A DNA stretch of 64,000 nucleotides from Pseudomonadota bacterium (GTDB lineage: Bacteria > Pseudomonadota > Gammaproteobacteria > Competibacterales > Competibacteraceae), in contig JAKLIY010000011.1 in assembly GCA_022709365.1 (NCBI GenBank), positions 1 to 64,000 of the forward strand. Reading direction: 5' to 3'. The notes below the pieces were generated by a model. The model was not told where the DNA came from. It did no database searches and worked only from the letters and a program-made list of their open reading frames with translations. The translations under genes and the position numbers were made by a program. Positions 17,417-26,724 of this stretch are shown here, piece by piece. Within the stretch, counting starts at the first letter, position 1; each line of letters starts with the position of its first letter.

Positions 17417-19021
17417 ATGGAAATCCCAGGCTACACCATCGTGCGCAAGCTCGGCGAAGGCGACTTCGCTACGGTCTATCTCGCAACGCAGGGCCGGCTG
17501 AATCGCCAAGTCGCCTTAAAAGTGTTGAATCCGGCGCTGGCGGCTAATGACGATTTTACCCAGCGATTCCTTCATGAAGGCCGAGTGATCGATCTGCTTC
17601 GGCATCCACAAATCATTCCTTTATTTGAGTTCAATTTTCACGAACATTATTATTATTTTTCCATGGAGTTTCTGCCGGGGGGAACTCTTGCGCAACACAT
17701 TCAACGAGGACTGATCCCCGATCGCGCCTTAGTCATTACCCGGTTAATCGCCGAGGCGCTCGCTTACGCCCACCAGCGCGGCGTGATCCACCGCGATCTT
17801 AAACCGCAAAATATTCTGTTTCGCCAGGACAATACGCCCGTCCTGACCGACTTTGGCATCGCCAAGGTCATGGACGGCAATTCCACCCTGACGATGCGAA
17901 ACGCCGTGATAGGCAGCCTGCGCTATTTGAGTCCCGAACAAGCCGCTGGTAAAACCCTCGATGCGCGTTCAGACCTCTACAGCCTTGGCGCCATCTTTTA
18001 TGAGATGCTCACTTATCAGCATCCCTATCCAGCGAGCGATTTCATTGACCTGCTGATGATGCAGGACGCTATTCCGGAATTACCGAAGGAGCTGGAAAAA
18101 TTTCAACCGATTTTGAATAAAATGCTGGCAAAAAAACCGGATGATCGTTTTGACAGCGCTGAACAGCTCGTTCAGGCGCTTGGACAACTCGAAACCGGTC
18201 CATCGGCTCGTTCGAGCGACTCCCAAAAACCGACGATTCCATTTCCCATCGTCAACCCCAAAATCCTGGAGCCACTGCCCTCTATAGCCGAAATTCCGAA
18301 ACCGCCACCCTCTATAGCCGAAATTCCGAAACCACCGCGCTCCAAAACCGTTTGGATTATGGGCAGTTCATTCTTGTTTGTCATGGCGGTGACAACCGGC
18401 GTTTATCTGACTTTTTTCCGGCCCACTGCCCCTGAATTAGCGCTGCCGCCCGCGCCGCAGTCTCTTCGCCCTGACCCGGACGCTGCGCAACGTCAGACGC
18501 AGGACCTCGCCCGCCAGCAGATGATCGAAGAACGCTTGCGGCGCAGCGTTGAAGAAGAAGTTAAACGCCAGGCCATCGAGGCGGAACGGCTGCATCAAAT
18601 CGAAGAAGAGGCCAAACGCCAGGCGGTCGAAGCCGAGCGGCTGCGTAAAATCGAAGAAGAGGCGCAACAGCAGGCCGCCGAAAATGAGCGCTTGCGCAAA
18701 ATCGAAGAAGAGGCCAAACGTCGGGCTGCCGAAGCCGAGCGCTTGCGTAAAATCGAAGAAGAGGCCAAACGCCAGACGGCTAAACCGTCTCCGCCGGAAC
18801 CGGAAAAACCTCCGGTCATTGAATCCGCTCCCCGGAAAACCCCGACGGTCGCCAAGCCTGCTGAACCGGCGCGTCCGTCCATTACTCCAGAGATCAAACG
18901 GAAACCGGCCGTCGCGGAAACCAGCCAGAGCCGCCGATGTGGAAATCTCCTGAGCCGTATTACACTTGGAGAACCGGTTTCAAATGAAGACCGGATGTTC
19001 ATTACGAAGGAGTGCCGATGA
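17417..19021 (+). CDS. Membrane Ser/Thr protein kinase with charged coiled-coil tail
   Basis: This 534-aa protein has a PknB-type kinase domain (1-265): LGEGDFATVYLA glycine loop, K35 in VALKVLN, HRDLKPQN with catalytic D127, DFG at 145-147, and LSPEQAAG. Proline-rich IAEIPKPP repeats (about 288-308) lead to one transmembrane helix (about 311-334). The outside part has four 17-residue repeats (ERLRKIEEEAKRQAAEA type; DNA 18584-18787), a predicted long single helix or coiled coil, and ends in a Pro-rich segment. The C-terminus (RRCGNLLSRITLGEPVSNED) is reminiscent of short conserved tails in such kinases. ATGA overlap with the next gene suggests coupling; RBS AGGAG lies at 17401. Confidence 0.92.
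   Translation: MEIPGYTIVRKLGEGDFATVYLATQGRLNRQVALKVLNPALAANDDFTQRFLHEGRVIDLLRHPQIIPLFEFNFHEHYYYFSMEFLPGGTLAQHIQRGLIPDRALVITRLIAEALAYAHQRGVIHRDLKPQNILFRQDNTPVLTDFGIAKVMDGNSTLTMRNAVIGSLRYLSPEQAAGKTLDARSDLYSLGAIFYEMLTYQHPYPASDFIDLLMMQDAIPELPKELEKFQPILNKMLAKKPDDRFDSAEQLVQALGQLETGPSARSSDSQKPTIPFPIVNPKILEPLPSIAEIPKPPPSIAEIPKPPRSKTVWIMGSSFLFVMAVTTGVYLTFFRPTAPELALPPAPQSLRPDPDAAQRQTQDLARQQMIEERLRRSVEEEVKRQAIEAERLHQIEEEAKRQAVEAERLRKIEEEAQQQAAENERLRKIEEEAKRRAAEAERLRKIEEEAKRQTAKPSPPEPEKPPVIESAPRKTPTVAKPAEPARPSITPEIKRKPAVAETSQSRRCGNLLSRITLGEPVSNEDRMFITKECR
18584..18787 (+). repeat. Four tandem 51-bp coding repeats in the kinase gene
   Basis: Four units of 51 bases encode the 17-residue motif (E-R-L-x-x-I-E-E-E-A-[KQ]-[RQ]-x-[AT]-x-x-x); the last unit is degenerate at its end. 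A diverged unit precedes them at about 18533. Such perfect periodicity suggests expansion by slippage or unequal recombination. Unit number may differ between strains. Confidence 0.8.
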
Positions 19022-20265
19022 TGAATAGAATGCTTTTTGGTAATACCGCAAAGCGCAGCCGTCTCTGGATCGCCCTGGCGATGAGCGCAGCGCTCAGTGC
19101 CTGCTCGACGGCCCCAACTCCACCCCCGTCAACCGCTGCCGCGTCCCCGCCTCCCGTATTGCCTTTTGATGAAGCAGTTTTAAAAGCCGCCAACGATTTA
19201 TTGAGCAAGGCGCAAGCGGCATCGCCGGCTTCCACAACCAAACACAAGCTGGTGATTGACCCGCTGGTTGACGGCATGACCGGCTACCAGTCCACCGCCA
19301 CACTCTCCATGCAATCCCGAATTGAGCAACTGGCGCGGGATCAATATCCGCAATTCGACGTGCAGCCGTTCTCGGCGGCGGCGGTGGAACAAGCACCGAT
19401 TGTGCTGGTCGGCACCTTCACCACCGTCAATCAGGAAGGCAAGACCGAAGGCAGCCGGGAAGCTTATCGCATTTGTTTGGCGCTGGCGGATTTGCAATCG
19501 GGCAAGATCGTCGCCAAAGGCGTGGCGCGGGCGCAACTCGCCGGCGTTGACGCCACGCCAATCCGGCATTTCCGCGACAGCCCGGCGTGGATGAGAGACC
19601 CGGCGATTGAGGGTTATATTAAAACCTGTCAGGGCACCAAAGCGGGAGACCCGATCAATCCGGTCTACGCCAGCCGGATCAAGACCGCCGCCGTAATCAG
19701 CGAGGCGATTACAGATTACGACGCCGGACGTTATCAGCAAGCGCTGGATCGCTATACAGCGGCTTTATCCATGCCCGGCGGCGAGCAATTGCGCACCTAT
19801 AACGGCGTGTATCTCGCCAACTGGCAATTAGGCCGCCGTAATGCGGCGGAGCAGTCTTTCGGCCAGCTCGTCGATTACGGTCTCGCCAACAAGAGTCTGG
19901 GCATGAAATTCCTGTTCAAACCCGGCTCGACAGCGTTCCTGCCCAATCCTCAGGTGACCCGTTCCTATCCGCTGTGGCTGAGGCAGATTGCGACGCACGC
20001 CGCGAAGAGTAATACCTGTCTGGAAATCGTCGGGCATTCCAGTCCTACCGGCCCGGAGCCGATCAATGAGCGGCTATCGCTGCGGCGGGCGGAGTCGATC
20101 CAGCAACGCCTGATCGCGCAGTCCCCGGCGCTCGGCAAACGCACCGTTGCCGCCGGCAAAGGCTCCCGTGAGGCGCTGGTCGGCACCGGAGCCGACGACC
20201 TCAGCGACGCGCTGGATCGCCGCGTCAGTTTCGATGTCATGGATTGCCCTGCCACCGGTTCATGA
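19018..20265 (+). CDS. OmpA-domain outer-membrane lipoprotein
   Basis: The 415-aa product has a basic N-terminus, hydrophobic signal and lipobox LSAC (MSAALSACS), so it is a lipoprotein. After a Pro/Ala-rich linker a central domain of about 200 residues is unfamiliar. The C-terminal part, about 300-415, is OmpA-like, with GHSSPTGPEPINERLSLRRA and ALDRRVSFDV, expected to bind peptidoglycan. The ATG at 19018 has GAAGGAG upstream and overlaps the kinase stop. Its own stop overlaps the next gene. The kinase-lipoprotein arrangement suggests an envelope-sensing pair. Confidence 0.82.
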   Translation: MMNRMLFGNTAKRSRLWIALAMSAALSACSTAPTPPPSTAAASPPPVLPFDEAVLKAANDLLSKAQAASPASTTKHKLVIDPLVDGMTGYQSTATLSMQSRIEQLARDQYPQFDVQPFSAAAVEQAPIVLVGTFTTVNQEGKTEGSREAYRICLALADLQSGKIVAKGVARAQLAGVDATPIRHFRDSPAWMRDPAIEGYIKTCQGTKAGDPINPVYASRIKTAAVISEAITDYDAGRYQQALDRYTAALSMPGGEQLRTYNGVYLANWQLGRRNAAEQSFGQLVDYGLANKSLGMKFLFKPGSTAFLPNPQVTRSYPLWLRQIATHAAKSNTCLEIVGHSSPTGPEPINERLSLRRAESIQQRLIAQSPALGKRTVAAGKGSREALVGTGADDLSDALDRRVSFDVMDCPATGS

Positions 20266-23200
20266 AATCCGCCGCTGAAGCCTGCTTCGCCGCCCTGGCC
20301 GACATTCACGCCACGGGCGGCGGGGTTGCGGAAACCTCCTATTACCCCGCGCTGATCAACCTGTTGAATGCGGTCGGCGAGACGCTCAAGCCTCGGGTGC
20401 TGGCTGTGTCGCAGTTGCAGAATACCGGCGCGGGCAATCCTGACGCTGGATTATTCAGCGCCAGTCAATTTCCCAAAGGCGCTCACGCGCCGTCGCCGGG
20501 CCAGTTGCCGGAGCGCGGCGTTGTGGAAATCAAGAGCGTCAACGATGACAGTGCGTTGACCGCCGGCGGGGCGCAGGTTAGCAAATACTGGGCGCAATAC
20601 CGGCAGGTGTTGGTGACCAATTACCGGGATTTCCTGCTGGTCGGCGTTGATGCTCAGGGTCAGCCGACCGTGCTGGAAACGCTGCGCCTGGCGGAATCGG
20701 CTGACGAATTCTGGTCCCGGTTGCAACAGCCCCGCGCTTTTGCGCAAACGCATGGCGAGCGGCTGGTGGAATATCTCCAGCGGGTCATGCTGTGCGCTGC
20801 GTCCTTAAACAATCCCCGCGATGTCGCCTGGTTTCTGGCTTCGTATGCCCGCGACGCCCGGTCGCGGCTGGCGGATAAGCCGGATTTGCCGGCGCTGCTG
20901 GCCTTGCGGGCGGCGCTGGAGAATGCGCTGGGCATTCACTTTGACGCGGCGGACGGCGAGCATTTTTTCCGCTCCACGCTGATTCAGACGCTCTTTTACG
21001 GGGTATTTTCCGCCTGGGTGTTGTGGTATCAGGAACAGCCAGATCGGCAGGATCGCTTTGACTGGCGGCTGGCCAGTTGGACGTTGCGCGTCCCGATGAT
21101 TCGCGCCTTGTTTGAGCAATTGTCGCAACCGTCCAAGCTGTTGCCGCTCGGTCTGACCGAAGTGCTGGACTGGGTGAATGGCGTTTTGAACCGGGTGGAT
21201 CACAGCGAATTTTTCAGCCAGTTCACCGCCAATAACGCGGTGCAGTATTTTTATGAACCGTTTCTGCACGCCTTTGACCCAGAGCTGCGTAAACAATTGG
21301 GGGTGTGGTACACGCCGCCGGAGATCGTCTGCTACATGGTGGCGCGAGTGGATACAGTGTTGCGGGAGGAATTGGGCATTGCCGATGGACTGGCTAATCC
21401 TGCGGTTTTTATTCTCGATCCCTGTTGCGGCACCGGCGCGTATTTGACCGAAGTGTTGCGCCAGATCAAGGCGCGACTGGATGAGCAGGGATTGGGCAGT
21501 TTGGCCGGAACCAAGCTGAAACAGGCAGCGCTGGAAAGAGTTTTTGGTTTTGAATTACTGCCCGCGCCGTATGTCGTGGCGCATTTGCAACTGGGCTTGT
21601 TGCTCCAGCAATGGGGCGCGACGCTGCATTGCGACCCGATGACCGATGCAGTGGAGCGGCTGGGTATTTATCTGACCAATGCGTTGACCGGCTGGCAGCC
21701 GCCCGATGAGGAAGGTAAGCAACGCATGGCGCAAATTGCGCTGAATTTCCCGGAACTGATGGCGGAAAATCAGGCGGCGCGTCAGGTTAAACAGGAGCAG
21801 CGTATTCTGGTCATTCTCGGCAATCCGCCGTACAACGGCTTTGCCGGGGTGGCGGTCGATGAGGAACAGGAATTGACCCGCACTTATCGCCAAACCCGCT
21901 ACGCGCCGCTGCCGCAAGGTCAGGGTTTGAATGATTTGTATGTGCGCTTTTATCGGATGGCGGAGCGGCAGATTGTTGAACACAGTGGACGCGGCGTGGT
22001 CTGCTTCATCTCCAATTATTCCTGGCTGGATGGACTGTCATTTACCGGAATGCGTGAACGCTATCTGGAGAAATTTAACCGGATTTGGATTGATTGCCTG
22101 AATGGCGATAAATACAAAACCGGCAAACTGACCCCGGAGGGTTTACCCGATCCCAGCGTATTTTCCACCGATTTTAATGCGGAAGGAATTCAAGTCGGAA
22201 CCGCGATTGCATTGATGGTGCGAAAACCAGCCCAAAATCCTGACGCTTCACTTCATTTTCGCCACTGGTGGGGCAAGGGTAAGCGTGAAGCGCTTTTAGC
22301 CAGTCTTGAACAGTCGCCGGAAGCGGATTACGCATTATTGCAACCGTCCCTGGAGCTAGGTTTGCCCTTCATGCCGATGCAGGTTCAAGCCCACTATCTC
22401 GCTTGGCCGCGCCTGCCGGAATTGTTGCCCGCCTCTTTCCCCGGCGTTAAAACCAGCCGCGACGACGCCTTGGTGGATATTGACCGGGCAGCGCTGGAGC
22501 AACGGATACGCCGGTATTTTGATCCAGCAGTCAGTGATGAAGAAATGCGGCGGATTGCGCCAGCTTTAATGAAAGATACAGCGCGTTTTGACTTCAATCA
22601 AACACGCAAAAAACTTCAAAGCAGAGGTTTTCTGTCGAAAAATATCATGCGTTACGTCTACCGGCCTTTTGACGTTCGCTGGCTTTATTGGGAACCAGAA
22701 ACAAAATTACTTGATGAAAAACGTAGTGAATACATTCCCCAGATTTTTGAAAATAATTTATGGATTGCTTCTGCGCAAAAGATAAGGCGTGATTTCGACC
22801 CGCCCATCGTAATCAAGCAAATCGGCGCGGGACATTTGATCGAAAGAGGCGCAAATCTTTTCCCCATCTACCTCAAACCCTTCCCCAATAAAAACGATTA
22901 TCAACCCAATCTCAGCGCCGCCGCCGCCAACTATCTTGCCAGCCTCGACACAGACGCCCCTGCCCTGTTTTATCACATCGTCGCCATTCTGCACGCGCCC
23001 GCCTATCGCGCTGAAAATTCCGGAGCCTTGAAACAAGACTGGCCGCGCATTCCACTGCCCGCTACGCGGGAACAACTGTGGGCGTCCGCTGAATTGGGCC
23101 GACAAATCGCCGCCCTGCTCGATACGGAAACGCCATTGCCCGGCGTCACTCAGGGAAAACCCCGCCCGGAACTGGCGAAAATTGCCCTGCTCACGATTGT

Positions 23201-23600
23201 GGATAACGCCCCGCTCACCCCAGAACATTTAGAAATCACTGCGGGTTGGGGTCATGCTGGCAAGGGCGGCGTCACCATGCCCGGTCAAGGAAAAACCGTT
23301 GTTCGCCCATTAACGACAGGGGAAGAACTGGTTTTAGGTGAAGAAACCCTGGATATTTATCTTAACGCTTCCTGCTACTGGAAAAACCTGCCGCGCCCAG
23401 TGTGGGAATTCACGCTGGGCGGTTATCAGGTCATCAAAAAATGGCTGTCGTACCGGGAACAGGAACTGCTCGGCAGGCCCTTATCTGCTGATGAAGCTCT
23501 AGAGTTAACCTGGATGGCGCGGCGCATTTCGGCACTGGTACTCATGCGCCCGATGCTGGATGAAAATTACCAGAACTGCGTTAATAGGACATTTCAGTAA
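20262..23600 (+). CDS. Type IIG-like restriction-modification enzyme (nuclease + N6-adenine methylase + specificity)
   Basis: This 1112-aa single-chain protein has a possible PD-(D/E)XK nuclease near the N-terminus (P60-D61 in NPDAGLF, E89-x-K91 in VVEIKSV). A helical linker is followed by the methyltransferase core: VWYTPPEIVCYMV, motif I DPCCGTGAYL at 386-395, and motif IV NPPY at 521-524. The C-terminal region RYVYRPFDVRWLYWE...IPQIFENNLWIAS matches the specificity domain of type ISP/IIG enzymes (LlaBIII C-terminal type); no helicase motifs are present. The ATG at 20262 overlaps the lipoprotein stop. The presumed target motif is unreadable. The gene looks intact. Confidence 0.87.
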   Translation: MKSAAEACFAALADIHATGGGVAETSYYPALINLLNAVGETLKPRVLAVSQLQNTGAGNPDAGLFSASQFPKGAHAPSPGQLPERGVVEIKSVNDDSALTAGGAQVSKYWAQYRQVLVTNYRDFLLVGVDAQGQPTVLETLRLAESADEFWSRLQQPRAFAQTHGERLVEYLQRVMLCAASLNNPRDVAWFLASYARDARSRLADKPDLPALLALRAALENALGIHFDAADGEHFFRSTLIQTLFYGVFSAWVLWYQEQPDRQDRFDWRLASWTLRVPMIRALFEQLSQPSKLLPLGLTEVLDWVNGVLNRVDHSEFFSQFTANNAVQYFYEPFLHAFDPELRKQLGVWYTPPEIVCYMVARVDTVLREELGIADGLANPAVFILDPCCGTGAYLTEVLRQIKARLDEQGLGSLAGTKLKQAALERVFGFELLPAPYVVAHLQLGLLLQQWGATLHCDPMTDAVERLGIYLTNALTGWQPPDEEGKQRMAQIALNFPELMAENQAARQVKQEQRILVILGNPPYNGFAGVAVDEEQELTRTYRQTRYAPLPQGQGLNDLYVRFYRMAERQIVEHSGRGVVCFISNYSWLDGLSFTGMRERYLEKFNRIWIDCLNGDKYKTGKLTPEGLPDPSVFSTDFNAEGIQVGTAIALMVRKPAQNPDASLHFRHWWGKGKREALLASLEQSPEADYALLQPSLELGLPFMPMQVQAHYLAWPRLPELLPASFPGVKTSRDDALVDIDRAALEQRIRRYFDPAVSDEEMRRIAPALMKDTARFDFNQTRKKLQSRGFLSKNIMRYVYRPFDVRWLYWEPETKLLDEKRSEYIPQIFENNLWIASAQKIRRDFDPPIVIKQIGAGHLIERGANLFPIYLKPFPNKNDYQPNLSAAAANYLASLDTDAPALFYHIVAILHAPAYRAENSGALKQDWPRIPLPATREQLWASAELGRQIAALLDTETPLPGVTQGKPRPELAKIALLTIVDNAPLTPEHLEITAGWGHAGKGGVTMPGQGKTVVRPLTTGEELVLGEETLDIYLNASCYWKNLPRPVWEFTLGGYQVIKKWLSYREQELLGRPLSADEALELTWMARRISALVLMRPMLDENYQNCVNRTFQ

Positions 23601-23617
23601 GAGGTGACTCAATCCTC

Positions 23618-23884
23618 ATGCATTTTGAATGGGATGACCACAAACGACAAATCAATCTACGCCGCCACCGAATTGAACTAGCAGACGCTGTAGCGGTTTT
23701 TTCCGACCCTTTCGCTTTAACCCGGGAAGACTATGACCACAATGAACAGCGATTTGTAACCCTGGGCCGAGACGCATTGGGCCGGCTGCTAGTTGTGGCC
23801 TACACCTATCGGGAGCCTCAAATCATTCGCCTCATCTCGGCTCGCAAGGCCGAACCACATGAACGCAAGCAATACGAGAGTTGA
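23618..23884 (+). CDS. brnT: BrnT-family ribonuclease toxin
   Basis: The 88-aa protein has the BrnT pattern: FEWDDHKRQINLRRHRI, AVAVFSDPFALTREDYD, RFVTLGRDALGRLLVVAYT and the end IIRLISARKAEPHERKQYE with the Arg/Lys/His catalytic cluster. BrnT is a RelE-like RNase that arrests translation under stress and is inhibited by BrnA. The antitoxin starts 3 bases after it, in the usual toxin-first order. The module sits immediately after the RM enzyme and could help to keep that enzyme in the genome. Confidence 0.92.
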   Translation: MHFEWDDHKRQINLRRHRIELADAVAVFSDPFALTREDYDHNEQRFVTLGRDALGRLLVVAYTYREPQIIRLISARKAEPHERKQYES

Positions 23885-23887
23885 ATC

Positions 23888-24142
23888 ATGAAAGAGCAAT
23901 ACGATTTCAGTAGCGCCCAACGTGGCCCCATTATTCCACCAGAACCAGGAACGACCACCATCACGTTACATATCGATAACGAAGTGCTGGGGTGGTTTCG
24001 TGACCAGGTAAACCGCGCCGGCGGTGGTGATTACCTCAAGCTCATCAACAACGCCTTGCGCGAACACATCTATCAGAAAGCCAACCCCATTGAAGATGTA
24101 GTGCGCCGGGTCGTGCGGGAAGAACTGAACCGGGCGGCCTAA
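23888..24142 (+). CDS. brnA: BrnA-family antitoxin
   Basis: This 84-aa antitoxin has a short disordered N-terminus and the BrnA ribbon-helix-helix part TITLHIDNEVLGWFRDQVNR, GGGDYLKLINNALREHI. BrnA binds BrnT and represses the operon. The C-terminal helix VVRRVVREELNRAA is longer than in some relatives. It starts 3 bases after brnT. A strong hairpin lies downstream before the convergent ybdD gene. Confidence 0.9.
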   Translation: MKEQYDFSSAQRGPIIPPEPGTTTITLHIDNEVLGWFRDQVNRAGGGDYLKLINNALREHIYQKANPIEDVVRRVVREELNRAA

Positions 24143-24200
24143 GTCATCCATTGCCGACAGAGACCCTTCCGGTTTAACTGGGGATGCTGGAGCGTCAAAC

Positions 24201-24228
24201 TGGCTCCCACGCCGGAGCGTGGGAGCCA
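24201..24228. terminator. 12-bp inverted repeat between convergent genes
   Basis: A perfect 12-bp stem (TGGCTCCCACGC paired with GCGTGGGAGCCA, 4-base loop CGGA) lies between brnA (+) and ybdD (-). There is no T tract on either side, so intrinsic termination is uncertain; it may be a dispersed repeat that blocks read-through from both directions. Confidence 0.4.
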
Positions 24229-24259
24229 GGCACAGTTGTCAAAATGACAGAGGGCGGAG

Positions 24260-24517
24260 TCAGCAACAGCGCGGACCGGCCTTCGAGTAGCGCCGCTCAA
24301 TAGCAAAGAGGAAAAACTCCTTCTCAGTCATCGGCGGAACTTCGGGATGAATCTGCTGATGCCGCGCCAGATAGAGTTCGTAATCCGGCGCACCAATAAT
24401 GCGTTTGACGGCATGGCGTACCTGCGCCAGACGCTCCGCGAAGGTCATGACTCGCCCGGCGGGTTTGCAACACTCAACCGTGGCCGGAACAGTCGTCGGA
24501 TCAGTGAGCAACGGCAT
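24260..24517 (-). CDS. ybdD: YbdD/YjiX-family small protein (CstA partner)
   Basis: The 85-aa product contains IGAPDYELYLARHQQIHPEVPPMTEKEFF and the C-terminal RCC, as in YbdD/YjiX (DUF466), small proteins encoded after cstA or btsT. Their function is required for pyruvate/peptide uptake by the partner transporter but the mechanism is unknown. The ATG at 24517 is inside the last codons of cstA (17-base overlap). The N-terminal 20 residues are longer than in E. coli, so a start further in (GTG/ATG near 24450) cannot be excluded. Confidence 0.85.
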   Translation of the reverse strand: MPLLTDPTTVPATVECCKPAGRVMTFAERLAQVRHAVKRIIGAPDYELYLARHQQIHPEVPPMTEKEFFLFAIERRYSKAGPRCC

Positions 24518-26579
24518 AATCGACTCCTGGCTGCGTCGCCTGATAAGCGCTTTCCTTCACCGTAGGATTCGGGTTCCTGATCGCCTGCAACGACATGCGG
24601 ATGGCGAAGAAACCCATCGCCACCACCAGCGCCACAAACATCGCGGTGATCGTGCCGCACAGGTAATTGTTGAAGGCGACCCGCTCCATTTCCGCAATGG
24701 TCTTGGCCGGGGCCAGCACCGTTCCCGCCGCCGCCGCGTCACTGTACTTCTGGGCGATGGCGAAGAACCCTACCGGCAGGCTGGCGAAAATCTTCTGCCA
24801 GCCGGCCGCCAGCGTGCAAACCAGCAACCAGGCGGTTGGAACCATGGTGACCCAGATATACCGCTCGCGCTTCATCTTGATCAGCACCGTGGTGCAAAGC
24901 AACAGGGCGATGCCGGCCAGCATCTGGTTGCCGATGCCAAACAACGGCCAGATCGTATTAACCCCGCCCAGCGGATCAACCGTCCCCTGATAGACAAAAT
25001 AACCCCACATGGACACGCACAGCAGCGTGGCCAGCACATTGGCGCCCAGCGAATCGGTGCGGCCCAGCGGCTCATAGACCGTGCCCAGCAAATCCTGAAT
25101 CATGAACCGCCCGGCGCGCGTGCCGGCATCCACCGCGGTCAGGATGAACAACGCTTCAAACAGAATGGCGAAGTGATACCAGAACGCTTGCAGGGCCTGA
25201 CCGCCGAGCGCTGCCGCCATAATCTGCGCCATGCCCACCGCCAGGGTCGGCGCGCCGCCCGCCCGGTTTAAAATGGTGTGCTCGCCGATGTCTTTAGCGG
25301 TCTGGGTGATCATCTCCGGGGTAATCGCCCAACCCCACTGACTGATGACTTGGGAAGCCTTCTCCGGCGTATTCCCGATGATCGCCGCCGGACTGTTCAT
25401 GGCGAAATAAATGCCCGGATCCAGGATGCAGGCGGCGGTCAACGCCATGATCGCGACGAAGGATTCGGTCAACATGCCCCCGTAGCCAATGAACCGGGCG
25501 TGTGATTCGCGCTCAATCAGTTTCGGAGTCGTGCCGGAAGAAATCAGCGCATGAAACCCGGACACCGCGCCGCAGGCAATCGTGATGAACAGGAACGGAA
25601 ACAGCGGGCCGGAGAACACCGGACCACTGCCGTCGATGAACCGGGTCGTCGCCGGCATCTTGAGGTCCGGGGCGACAATATAGATGCCAATCGCCAACGC
25701 CGTCACCACGCCGATTTTCAGGAAGGTTGACAGATAATCACGCGGAGCCAGCAACAACCACACCGGCAACATCGACGCGACCGCGCCGTAGATAATGATC
25801 GCCCAGGCCAGTTGCGGGGCTGAATAGGTGAACAGCGGGCCAAGGACGGCGCTTTCCGCAACGTGCTGGCCGTACCCGATCGCCAGCAGCAGCACGATCA
25901 CGCCAAACGCGGAAGCCTCGCCGATCTTGCCGGGGCGGATATGGCGCATATACACCCCCATGACCATCGCCAGCGGGATAGTGATAGCGACCGTGAAAGT
26001 ACCCCACGGACTCTCGCCGAGCGCCTTGACCACCACTAGGCCCAACGCCGCCAGAATGATGATCATGATAGCCAGCGCCCCGACCAGCGCGATGCCGCCG
26101 GCCACCGGCCCCATTTCCATCTTGATCATCTCGCCCAGCGAACGGCCATCGCGGCGCATCGAACAGAACAGCACCATAAAATCCTGCACGGCGCCCGCCA
26201 CGATCACCCCGGCCAGAATCCAGATCGTGCCGGGCAGATAGCCCATCTGCGCCGCCAGCACCGGCCCGACCAGCGGCCCTGCGCCGGCAATAGCGGCGAA
26301 ATGATGGCCGTACAGCACCCACTTGTTGGTCGGGACGTAATCCAGACCATCGTTGCGCTGCACCGCCGGCGTCATTCGGCCATCGTCCAGTTGCAGGACG
26401 CGATCCGCAATGAACTTGCCGTAGAAACGATAACCGATGAAGTAAACGCACAGCGACGCGGTCACCAGCCAGACCGCGCTGACGGTTTCACCCCGGTTGA
26501 GCGCAACCGCCGCCAGGGCGAATGCGCCCAACATGGCAACCAATACCCAACCGATATTCGCTAACACTTTATTATTCAT
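24501..26579 (-). CDS. cstA: Carbon starvation protein CstA (pyruvate/peptide transporter)
   Basis: The 692-aa inner-membrane protein has many hydrophobic helices and CstA landmarks: VPTNKWVLYGHHFAAIAGAGPLVGP, MGYLPGTIWILAGVI, GEMIKMEMG, and GVHALISSGTT-like SGFHALISSGTTPKLI. CstA and its relative BtsT import pyruvate or peptides in proton-coupled manner. Size matches E. coli CstA (701). ybdD overlaps its 3' end. The 145 bases upstream contain no clear promoter that I can name. Expected in an organism that scavenges carbon under starvation. Confidence 0.95.
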   Translation of the reverse strand: MNNKVLANIGWVLVAMLGAFALAAVALNRGETVSAVWLVTASLCVYFIGYRFYGKFIADRVLQLDDGRMTPAVQRNDGLDYVPTNKWVLYGHHFAAIAGAGPLVGPVLAAQMGYLPGTIWILAGVIVAGAVQDFMVLFCSMRRDGRSLGEMIKMEMGPVAGGIALVGALAIMIIILAALGLVVVKALGESPWGTFTVAITIPLAMVMGVYMRHIRPGKIGEASAFGVIVLLLAIGYGQHVAESAVLGPLFTYSAPQLAWAIIIYGAVASMLPVWLLLAPRDYLSTFLKIGVVTALAIGIYIVAPDLKMPATTRFIDGSGPVFSGPLFPFLFITIACGAVSGFHALISSGTTPKLIERESHARFIGYGGMLTESFVAIMALTAACILDPGIYFAMNSPAAIIGNTPEKASQVISQWGWAITPEMITQTAKDIGEHTILNRAGGAPTLAVGMAQIMAAALGGQALQAFWYHFAILFEALFILTAVDAGTRAGRFMIQDLLGTVYEPLGRTDSLGANVLATLLCVSMWGYFVYQGTVDPLGGVNTIWPLFGIGNQMLAGIALLLCTTVLIKMKRERYIWVTMVPTAWLLVCTLAAGWQKIFASLPVGFFAIAQKYSDAAAAGTVLAPAKTIAEMERVAFNNYLCGTITAMFVALVVAMGFFAIRMSLQAIRNPNPTVKESAYQATQPGVDYAVAH

Positions 26580-26724
26580 GAAATTAACTCCAGAAATTGA
26601 CAGGAGCGCATTTTCACAATACGGGAGTTCAGCGCCGCTTTCAGGTCACACCGACCCCGTTCCGAACACTGTTGAAGCTCTTTAACTATAGCGCCGAAAA
26701 AGCATTTCACCCCGGATCGAACGA

